11,599 nucleotides of DNA from positions 1 to 11,599 of the forward strand of contig JAUVXS010000046.1 in the NCBI GenBank assembly GCA_030603485.1. Reading direction: 5' to 3'. Shown one piece after another: positions 7,124 to 11,599 of this stretch; the first letter of the stretch is position 1, and every line of letters begins with the position of its first letter. Both the position numbers and the translations under genes were made by a program. Source of the DNA: Dehalococcoidia bacterium (lineage in GTDB: Bacteria > Chloroflexota > Dehalococcoidia > GIF9 > AB-539-J10). The notes under the pieces are model-generated. The model did no database searches. It saw nothing but the letters and a program-made list of their open reading frames with translations, and had not been told where the DNA came from.

Positions 7124-7250
7124 TGCTATTTTTCCCCTTCTTCGTCTTTCTTCTCGACCTCAAAGATTTGATTGTAGGAACAGCGATTCGCAAAGGTCGA
7201 GGCATACAGACGAATAATACCACAAATTTTCAGAAATAGAGTTGACCCCA
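7115..7250. mobile_element. MITE-like 136-bp inverted-repeat element
   Basis: TGGGGTCAATGCTATTT (7115-7131) is matched by AAATAGAGTTGACCCCA (7234-7250), its reverse complement at 15 of 17 positions. The interior (102 bp) encodes nothing recognisable, so the unit resembles a non-autonomous element or a remnant. No clear target-site duplication is visible. The left terminus overlaps the first codons of the minus-strand nucleotidyltransferase. The right terminus contains TTGACC, facing the sirtuin operon. Two chance copies 103 bp apart are unlikely but not impossible. Confidence 0.45.
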
Positions 7251-7270
7251 GTTTGGCCGTGTGGTATCTT
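7242..7270 (+). promoter_or_regulatory. Candidate promoter of the sirtuin-macrodomain operon
   Basis: TTGACC (7242-7247; 5/6) is followed after exactly 17 bp by TATCTT (7265-7270; 4/6). It would give a leader of about 180 nt before the sirtuin ATG. The -35 hexamer lies in the right terminal repeat of the MITE-like element, while the -10 lies outside it. This arrangement is known for insertion elements that switch on neighbours. Confidence 0.4.
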
Positions 7271-7292
7271 CCCATTATCAAGCGGGGGAAGG

Positions 7293-7320
7293 CCTGACAA
7301 ATCAGGCAACTGAAAAAATC
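7293..7320 (+). repeat. 28-nt direct repeat, upstream copy
   Basis: The sequence from CCTGACAAATCAGG onward matches 8858-8885 at 24 of the first 27 positions. In this copy CCTGA and TCAGG form a short stem around CAAA. The two copies bracket the sirtuin and macrodomain genes. Confidence 0.6.
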
Positions 7321-7457
7321 TGGAGGTGAAGGGTTTCCAAAATGCCCGAATTTGAACAGGAAATCCAGGTTAACCAGGCTCCATAAAAGTAATAGTTGAT
7401 ACAATTTGAGAAATTTACATAAGCCCATGGTTAAATGAGCAAAGGAGGAAGGGAACT

Positions 7458-8255
7458 ATGGAACAACTAATTGCAAAGGCAGCTTGGGACTTAACCAACT
7501 CACTACATGCTATTGCCCTGACGGGGGCCGGGATTTCAACCGAGTCAGGGATTTCTGATTTTCGGGGACCCAAAGGAATCTGGACTTTAAATCCTGAAGC
7601 CGAAAGAAGAGCCTATCGAAGCTATGAGAAGTTTGTGGAAGACCCCAAAGGGTGGTGGGAAGAGATGTTAACCCAACCCCGTGCTAGCTTCTTAGACAGC
7701 CTTGAAGCAGCTATGCCCAATCCTGGCCATTATGCCCTGGCTGAACTTGAGCAACTGGGCATCTTAAAGTGCGTAATCACCCAGAATATCGATGCGCTCC
7801 ATGAAAAGGCTGGAACCAAGAAGCTCTTGGAATATCACGGCAGTGTTGCCAAGCTGAGGTGCATTTCTTGCGGCTTAAGATTCAGGCGGGACGAATTTGA
7901 TTTAGCCAACCTTATACAGGAGAACCAGCTACCTCCCCACTGTCCTGAATGCCGAGGAATAATAAAAAGCGATACTGTTTCCTTCGGCGAGCCAATTCCC
8001 AGTGATGTTGCTCGGCAAAGCTTAGAGGAAGCCCGGAAATGCGATTTGATGCTCATCTGTGGGACTTCGGCTGTGATTTATCCGTTCGCTAACCTACCGA
8101 GGAGAGCCAAACAGAAGGGAACGGTAACAATAATTGAAGTGAACGCTGACCCAACACCACTAACTGAGGAAGGGATTTCTGATTACCTAATCCAGGGGAA
8201 AACTGGCGAGGTTTTGCCTAGGATAGTTGAGGAAGTAAAAAGGACAAAAAAATAG
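7458..8255 (+). CDS. cobB: Sirtuin, NAD+-dependent protein deacylase
   Basis: Removes acyl groups from lysine using NAD+, releasing nicotinamide and O-acyl-ADP-ribose. The 265-aa protein is a complete single sirtuin domain. It shows the NAD-binding GAGISTESGISDFRG (23-37), GIW (40-42), TQNIDALHEKAG (108-119), catalytic His127 in YHGS, a zinc site of four Cys (135, 138, 162, 165), FGEPIP (176-181) and the later ICGTSAVIYPFANLP and NAD-contacting EVNADPTPLT segments. The Y-x-x-R pair of SIRT5/CobB desuccinylases is not evident where expected; that segment reads PKGWWEEML (63-71). The key Asn, Asp and His are intact, unlike the macrodomain-linked SirTM class, so deacylation is expected. AAAGGAGG lies about 9 nt before the ATG. 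The macrodomain gene follows after 49 nt, indicating an operon. cobB is used in the general bacterial-sirtuin sense. Confidence 0.93.
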   Translation: MEQLIAKAAWDLTNSLHAIALTGAGISTESGISDFRGPKGIWTLNPEAERRAYRSYEKFVEDPKGWWEEMLTQPRASFLDSLEAAMPNPGHYALAELEQLGILKCVITQNIDALHEKAGTKKLLEYHGSVAKLRCISCGLRFRRDEFDLANLIQENQLPPHCPECRGIIKSDTVSFGEPIPSDVARQSLEEARKCDLMLICGTSAVIYPFANLPRRAKQKGTVTIIEVNADPTPLTEEGISDYLIQGKTGEVLPRIVEEVKRTKK

Positions 8256-8304
8256 ACACTTGAAGCCCCTGAACCAGCAAAGAATAGCTATAGAGGAGTA
8301 CTCT

Positions 8305-8862
8305 ATGGAAGTGAGCATTAACCAGACCAAGCTAGCCATAGTCCAGGGAGACATTACCGAACAAGCTACCGATGCCATCGTTAACGCCGCTAATCCTAGT
8401 TTAATGGGTGGTGGAGGAGTGGATGGGGCAATACATCGGGCCGGGGGACCAGCAGTACTAGAGGAATGTAAGAAAATTATTGCACAGCAAGGTAGGTTGC
8501 CTACAGGCAAAGCTGTAATCACCACGGGAGGGAATCTTAAAGCACGGTATGTGATACATACTGTCGGTCCCATCTGGCATGGTGGCAGCAGAAGCGAACC
8601 TGAGTTTTTGAAGAGCGCCTATTACGAGTGCCTGCAATTAGCTACTGAGAACAAATTGGCCAGCATCTCTTTTCCTTCCATAAGCACCGGCGCCTATGGC
8701 TATCCCGTGGATGAAGCGGCGAGGATAGCATTAAGCACCGTGTTTTCATTTCTCAAGGAGCAGGCGACTTCTCTTAAGGATGTCGTGTTTGTTCTATTCG
8801 ATTCCCGAACCTACCAAAGCTATTGCTCCGCTTTGCAAGAATTCCTTAGCAACCGGCCCTGA
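8305..8862 (+). CDS. ymdB: YmdB-like macrodomain O-acetyl-ADP-ribose deacetylase
   Basis: Macrodomain hydrolases of this type cleave O-acetyl-ADP-ribose, the sirtuin by-product, and in some cases remove ADP-ribose from proteins; E. coli YmdB also modulates RNase III. The 185-aa protein is one complete macrodomain: QGDIT (14-18), NAANPSLMGGGGVDGAIHRA (27-46), RLPTGKAVITTGGNLKARYV followed by IHTVGPIWHGG, then SISTGAYGYPVDEAARIAL. The catalytic pair of YmdB, Asn25/Asp35, corresponds to Asn30 and Asp40, both present. I chose the ATG at 8305 because GAGGAG (8293-8298) lies 6 nt upstream and the protein then starts as homologues do. A longer frame from a TTG at 8260 adds 15 residues without a ribosome-binding site. 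It lies 49 nt downstream of the sirtuin gene on the same strand, so the pair can make and hydrolyse O-acyl-ADP-ribose. Its stop codon lies inside the downstream 28-nt repeat. Confidence 0.93.
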   Translation: MEVSINQTKLAIVQGDITEQATDAIVNAANPSLMGGGGVDGAIHRAGGPAVLEECKKIIAQQGRLPTGKAVITTGGNLKARYVIHTVGPIWHGGSRSEPEFLKSAYYECLQLATENKLASISFPSISTGAYGYPVDEAARIALSTVFSFLKEQATSLKDVVFVLFDSRTYQSYCSALQEFLSNRP

Positions 8863-8885
8863 TAAACCAGGCAACTGTAAAAATG
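8858..8885 (+). repeat. 28-nt direct repeat, downstream copy
   Basis: CCTGATAAACCAGG and the following bases match 7293-7320 with three substitutions in the first 27 nt. The copy overlaps the TGA stop of the macrodomain gene (8860-8862), so the gene's last codons run into the repeat. Confidence 0.6.
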
Positions 8886-8912
8886 CCGGCGGGTGCAACA
8901 AATTAATGTAGT

Positions 8913-8952
8913 GGCGGAGTTTACCTCCGCCTCTCGGGCGGGGACAAGCCCC
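8913..8952. repeat. Hairpin plus inverted copy of the 2462-2476 repeat core
   Basis: GGCGGAG (8913-8919) and CTCCGCC (8925-8931) form a perfect 7-bp stem with a TTTAC loop. Directly after, GCGGGGACAAGCCCC (8938-8952) is the exact reverse complement of 2462-2476. The two loci therefore carry members of one GC-rich hairpin family in opposite orientation. Confidence 0.6.
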
Positions 8953-9030
8953 TCCCCTACGGTATTTTCAATTGTGAAGGAAGGGATTTCTTCACGCCTC
9001 GAAGTTGGGGCTGCCCATTTGTGGTTGCCA

Positions 9031-9133
9031 GTCCCGATTTATCGGGACGAAGCAATCTCAGGGGGTGAGCTCCTTCGCTATACTCAGGATGACATTTTAG
9101 ACGAGATTGTCACGCCTTCGGCCCGCAATGACA
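9031..9133. repeat. Palindromic interspersed repeat, copy B
   Basis: It begins with a perfect 8-bp stem, GTCCCGAT/ATCGGGAC (9031-9048, 2-nt loop). GCAATCTC (9052-9059), GAGATTG (9103-9109) and GCAATGACA (9125-9133) follow, the same elements in the same order as in copy A (2254-2329). It ends 32 bp past the stop of the MFS gene. Confidence 0.6.
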
Positions 9134-9164
9134 TAGGAAGGACGGATTGCAGCAACGTTAGAGA

Positions 9165-10547
9165 CTATCGTACCTTTCCCCTAGCGAGCGAAGCGAAGAT
9201 ACCCCCGAAGCAGAGAATGGCGAAAATTATGAAGGACATTTTCATGCTTTCCTGGAAAAGCGGATAGTATTCGGGGGTAATTTGAACTCTCCCGATGTAC
9301 AGGGTAAACATTAACATGGCGACTCCCATGCTGAGGACCATGCCAACCTGCCGCATTGTTGCCAGCGTTGCCGAAGCTACCCCGTAAGCCGTCTTTGGCG
9401 CAGAACTCATAACCGCGTTGGTATTGGGAGACGAGAAAAGAGCAAATCCAAAACCCATCAGGATCAAATTGCCGATGACTAATTCCAGAGAAGTTTGCTC
9501 ATTGAGGAAGACGAAGATGACAAGTCCTACAGTAGTCAACGTCATTCCTGCTGAGGCAATTAGCCTCGGTTCAATTCTATCTGAGAGCCTGCCGGCAAGC
9601 GGTGAAAAAATAGCCTGCATAGCGGGCATGGCGACCAGAATCAATCCGGCACCTTGAGGGCTGAATCCTTTCAGATACTGCAAATAAAGGCTTATGAGGA
9701 AAGCCACGGCAAATGTGGCACTGTAGTTAACTAATGCTGCCAGGTTGGAAAAGGTAAAAGCTTTGCTGTTTCTGAAGAGGCTTATATCCAGAACCGGGCT
9801 TCTTGTCCTCATCTCCCATCTGGTGAACGCCGCAAGCCCTATGGCACCTCCCACAATCAACCACACTCCTGATATCGCCGGCAGGAGAGTAAAACCGTAT
9901 ACCAGCGCTACAAGCCCAAGGCTGTAGATTACGGAGCCGACAAAATCAAATCGCTCGCCCTTTGCCCCAGTCCACTCACCTTTTAGCTTCCATAAAACGA
10001 CGCCGATGACCGCCAATCCCAGGAACGCACTTAAGAAAAAGATGCTCCTCCAACCAAGGTGCTGCGTGAGGACCCCACCCAAAACCGGACCCAGGGAAAG
10101 GCCAATATATGTTGCCGCTACATTGATCCCCAGGACTTTCCCCCTTTCTTTGGCGGGAAATACAGTAGTAAGCAATGCCACTAGGGTTCCGACGAGCATG
10201 GCACCGCCGATTCCCTGGAAAACCCGGCAGGAAATAAGCATGGTGGCGGAGTTTGCCATTCCCGAAAAAAGAGACGAGAGCGTGAAGATAACTATGCCAC
10301 AGGTGAAAATCTTCTTCCTGCCATATATGTCTGCTATTCTGCCGAAGGGAACAAGAAAGGTTGCCGAAGACAGGAGGTAGGCGGTAGCAATCCAGCCTAA
10401 TGTGATTGCATCCAATGATAGTTCTCTCCCGATTGAAGGAAGGGCAATATTCACAGCGGAGCCCATAAAAGGAAAAAGAAACGAGGCCATCGTGGCGACA
10501 AGGAGCACCAGTCCTTTGCTGGTACCAGTGCCCACAGGGTCATCCAT
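9165..10547 (-). CDS. MFS exporter, DHA2/EmrB-QacA-type
   Basis: An inner-membrane proton-coupled exporter, probably for drugs or other toxic small molecules; the substrate cannot be told from sequence. The 460-aa protein has about 14 hydrophobic segments. It shows MFS motif A (GRIADIYGRKK, 69-79), the RVFQGIGGAMLVG segment (108-120) and antiporter motif C (GLSLGPVLGG, 149-158). The second half has AGRLSDRIEPR (318-328) and the DHA2-typical FSSPNTNAVMSSAPK...GVASATLATMRQVG (about 371-402). The ATG at 10547 (MDDPVGT) is chosen because the open frame upstream runs another 91 codons, to 10820, through hairpin repeats giving Pro/Arg/Gly-rich nonsense. No strong ribosome-binding site precedes the ATG, so a few codons either way are possible. 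It is divergent from the CDF gene, and two operator-like palindromes lie just upstream. Confidence 0.88.
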   Translation of the reverse strand: MDDPVGTGTSKGLVLLVATMASFLFPFMGSAVNIALPSIGRELSLDAITLGWIATAYLLSSATFLVPFGRIADIYGRKKIFTCGIVIFTLSSLFSGMANSATMLISCRVFQGIGGAMLVGTLVALLTTVFPAKERGKVLGINVAATYIGLSLGPVLGGVLTQHLGWRSIFFLSAFLGLAVIGVVLWKLKGEWTGAKGERFDFVGSVIYSLGLVALVYGFTLLPAISGVWLIVGGAIGLAAFTRWEMRTRSPVLDISLFRNSKAFTFSNLAALVNYSATFAVAFLISLYLQYLKGFSPQGAGLILVAMPAMQAIFSPLAGRLSDRIEPRLIASAGMTLTTVGLVIFVFLNEQTSLELVIGNLILMGFGFALFSSPNTNAVMSSAPKTAYGVASATLATMRQVGMVLSMGVAMLMFTLYIGRVQITPEYYPLFQESMKMSFIIFAILCFGGIFASLARGKVR

Positions 10548-10573
10548 AATCAACCATTCTAGCTTATTTGCTG

Positions 10574-10590
10574 AGAACTCTTCTAGTTCT
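10574..10590. promoter_or_regulatory. Operator-like inverted repeat upstream of the MFS gene
   Basis: AGAACT and AGTTCT are perfect 6-bp arms around CTTCT, starting 26 bp before the MFS ATG. The position would suit repressor binding or an mRNA hairpin close to the ribosome-binding site. No regulator gene is adjacent in the window. Confidence 0.35.
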
Positions 10591-10604
10591 GGTCGGCACT
10601 CTTT

Positions 10605-10616
10605 AAACAATTGTTT
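10605..10616. promoter_or_regulatory. 12-bp palindrome AAACAATTGTTT upstream of the MFS gene
   Basis: A perfect, A/T-rich 12-bp palindrome lying 57 bp before the MFS start. DHA2 exporters are often controlled by TetR- or MarR-type repressors that bind such sites. The assignment here is only by shape and position. Confidence 0.3.
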
Positions 10617-10698
10617 TTTGCTTTGTAGCCCTGTGGCATTACATGGTGATGCAGTCAGAAAATACCAGATTAATATTACTTTGTAACCTATCCCCCTG

Positions 10699-10794
10699 CC
10701 CCCTTCCCTTATCAAGGGAAGGGGGAGTGCAGGACAGAGAGGGGTTTGCCCCTCTCTAAAATCTCTTCCCTCTCCCCTTATGAAGGGGAGAGGG
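10699..10794. repeat. Cluster of three perfect hairpins (REP-like)
   Basis: Stem 1: CCCCCTTCCCTT (10699-10710) with AAGGGAAGGGGG (10714-10725). Stem 2: AGAGAGGGG (10736-10744) with CCCCTCTCT (10749-10757). Stem 3: CCCTCTCCCCTT (10768-10779) with AAGGGGAGAGGG (10783-10794). Loops are 3-4 nt and all three stems are perfect. Stems 1 and 3 share the pattern CCCCTT-AT(C/G)-AAGGG(G/A), so they look like members of one family. Confidence 0.8.
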
Positions 10795-10835
10795 ATAAAG
10801 AGTGAGGGGTTGGTAAACAACTCACCAGATAACAG

Positions 10836-10864
10836 TTGCCTTGGTCGAAATATCGCTGTACACT
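10836..10864 (+). promoter_or_regulatory. Candidate promoter of the CDF transporter gene
   Basis: TTGCCT (10836-10841; 4/6) and TACACT (10859-10864; 4/6) are separated by 17 bp and would give a leader of about 40 nt. It is a modest consensus match with suitable placement. Confidence 0.3.
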
Positions 10865-10910
10865 TATGGTTCTCTGTAGTTTTATATCAGGGAATACAGG
10901 AGAGCGCATA

Positions 10911-11599
10911 ATGTTTTCAACCAAGGCCGGGGCTACCAGGCTGCTGATTGGTGTAGTCGTCGGTTTAATAATATTTAAGGTAGTCGTTAGCTGGCTGACC
11001 GGCAGTATCAGCATACTGGCCCAGGCAGCCGACAGTTTATTAGATTTATTTGCCGGAATAATTACCTTCTCTGCTATCCGCATTGCGGCTAGGCCAGCCG
11101 ATGCCGAACATCCGTATGGGCATAGTAAGGCAGAAGATATTGCCGGTGTTGTACAGGGAATTCTTATCCTTATCGCTGGCGGACTGATAATCTATTCGGC
11201 AATAGGTCGAATCGTAGAAGGCTCTAGTATTGAACTTGCCGAAGCTGGAATAGCTGTGATGGCGGTTTCCATAGTGGTCAGTATCTTCCTGTCCCGGCAT
11301 CTACTAAACGTATCCCGGACCACTGGCTCTGTAGCTTTGGAGGCTAATGCCCGCAATATTGCCACTGATGTCTACTCCGCCTCAGCCGTGTTGGTGGGAC
11401 TGGTAATAGTGAGATTCACAGGACTCAATATTATTGACCCTGTGATTGCTATCGGAGTTGCTATTTACATCCTGAAAGTAGCTTTTGATACTATCCGTAA
11501 GCCGATATCCGGACTGCTTGATGAAACGTTACCTCCTTCACAACAGGCAGTTATCGAAGGCTGTTTAAGGAAACACAGCCGCGAGGTGTCCGGCTTCCA
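10911..11599 (+). CDS. Cation diffusion facilitator (FieF-type) metal exporter, 3' end outside the window
   Basis: CDF proteins are inner-membrane dimers that export divalent metals (Zn, Fe, Mn, Co) in exchange for protons. I translated the frame by hand from the ATG at 10911; 229 codons are in the window and the gene continues past the edge. AGGAG (10898-10902) lies 8 nt upstream of the start. Visible features are TM1 (about 11-28), TM2 with AADSLLDLFAG (39-49), the family-typical HPYGHSKAEDIAG (67-79), TM3 and TM4 (about 80-100, 112-127), TM5 with NIATDVYSASAVLVG (149-163), TM6 (about 174-191), and KPISGLLDETLP (197-208) leading into the cytoplasmic domain. Metal site A is D41/D45 in TM2 and N149/D153 in TM5. 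FieF has Asp/Asp/His/Asp, so Asn replaces the His. Specificity is therefore uncertain. It is divergent from the MFS gene. Confidence 0.9.
   Translation, partial: MFSTKAGATRLLIGVVVGLIIFKVVVSWLTGSISILAQAADSLLDLFAGIITFSAIRIAARPADAEHPYGHSKAEDIAGVVQGILILIAGGLIIYSAIGRIVEGSSIELAEAGIAVMAVSIVVSIFLSRHLLNVSRTTGSVALEANARNIATDVYSASAVLVGLVIVRFTGLNIIDPVIAIGVAIYILKVAFDTIRKPISGLLDETLPPSQQAVIEGCLRKHSREVSGF

Larger units (their letters stand above)
7124..7457. other. Gene-free region upstream of the nucleotidyltransferase and the sirtuin operon
   Basis: These 334 bases separate two divergent genes. They hold most of the MITE-like element, a possible minus-strand -10 (TATTAT, 7219-7214), a plus-strand promoter candidate (7242-7270), the first copy of the 28-nt direct repeat (7293-7320), and AAAGGAGG (7441-7448), the ribosome-binding site of the sirtuin gene. 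The 100-codon minus-strand frame at 7126-7428 has no ribosome-binding site and no recognisable family. Confidence 0.65.
8863..9164. other. Gene-free repeat-rich stretch
   Basis: These 302 bases between the macrodomain gene and the convergent MFS gene contain several palindromes and no credible gene. An open frame on the plus strand (8893-9267) merely reads through the repeats and into the antisense of the MFS gene. No U-tract terminator is visible. Confidence 0.65.
10548..10910. other. Divergent control region of the MFS and CDF transporter genes
   Basis: These 363 bases contain two palindromes near the MFS start (10574-10590, 10605-10616), a cluster of three hairpins (10699-10794), a possible plus-strand promoter (10836-10864) and the CDF ribosome-binding site (AGGAG, 10898-10902). 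No credible gene is present. Confidence 0.6.

Noticed and set aside
7342..7386. A 14-codon plus-strand mini-ORF (MPEFEQEIQVNQAP) in the sirtuin leader, possibly a leader peptide
   Set aside because: GGAGG is 15 nt away and the nearer AAGGG is weak. There is no regulatory codon run or attenuator hairpin. It could be revisited with ribosome profiling.
7126..7428. A 100-codon minus-strand frame directly upstream of the nucleotidyltransferase
   Set aside because: No ribosome-binding site, no recognisable domain, and it crosses the MITE-like element and the direct repeat.
8260..8304. A longer macrodomain protein from a TTG at 8260
   Set aside because: No ribosome-binding site precedes the TTG, while GAGGAG stands at the right distance from the ATG at 8305.
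8893..9267. A 124-codon plus-strand frame after the macrodomain gene
   Set aside because: It reads through palindromic repeats and then antisense to the MFS gene, and has no ribosome-binding site.
10548..10820. A 91-residue N-terminal extension of the MFS protein
   Set aside because: The extra sequence is the translation of hairpin repeats (Pro/Arg/Gly-rich), not a membrane or signal segment, and DHA2 exporters normally begin close to TM1.
10778..11300. Minus-strand frames of 101 and 84 codons opposite the CDF gene
   Set aside because: They are antisense to a clearly recognisable CDF transporter with a good ribosome-binding site.

Overview
The window looks like a fragment of a free-living bacterial chromosome of roughly 50% G+C. 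It is most likely a Chloroflexota/Dehalococcoidia-type environmental genome. That guess is inference. It rests on the divergent YchF-like ATPase, on a mannosyl-3-phosphoglycerate synthase of the kind known from Dehalococcoides and thermophiles, and on intergenic mosaics of 'GTCATTGC...GCAATGACA'-type repeats. No rRNA, tRNA, CRISPR array or intact transposase was seen.

Layout. 15-2175: holA (DNA polymerase III delta, minus) and a divergent ychF-like P-loop ATPase (plus) share a 73-bp intergenic region. 2176-2500: a gene-free mosaic of palindromic repeats. 2501-4333: a large exported, probably lipid-anchored repeat protein (minus) with three InlB-B-type repeats followed by about six GLUG repeats. 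4334-4828: mostly regulatory DNA ending in a strong sigma-70-type promoter for mpgS. 4829-7123: mpgS (plus) and a sugar-nucleotide pyrophosphorylase (minus) converge with 9 bp between them. Together they suggest GDP-mannose supply and mannosyl-3-phosphoglycerate synthesis for the compatible solute mannosylglycerate; the phosphatase step is not in the window. 7124-7457: a gene-free region carrying a 136-bp MITE-like inverted-repeat element. 7458-8862: a two-gene plus-strand operon encoding a sirtuin and a YmdB-like macrodomain hydrolase, a pair that can make and consume O-acyl-ADP-ribose. 8863-9164: repeat-rich DNA without a gene. 9165-10547: a DHA2-type MFS exporter (minus). 10548-10910: a divergent control region with operator-like palindromes and a cluster of three perfect hairpins. 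10911-end: the first 229 codons of a cation diffusion facilitator (plus), cut by the window edge.

Most interesting points: (1) the sirtuin-macrodomain operon is bracketed by a 28-nt near-identical direct repeat and preceded by an inverted-repeat element whose outer end supplies a plausible -35 hexamer; (2) the same element appears to supply the TTG start codon and ribosome-binding site of the neighbouring nucleotidyltransferase; (3) mpgS is stand-alone rather than fused to its phosphatase; (4) the CDF transporter has Asn where FieF-type proteins have the metal-binding His of TM5. All database-dependent statements are from memory of the families and have not been searched.
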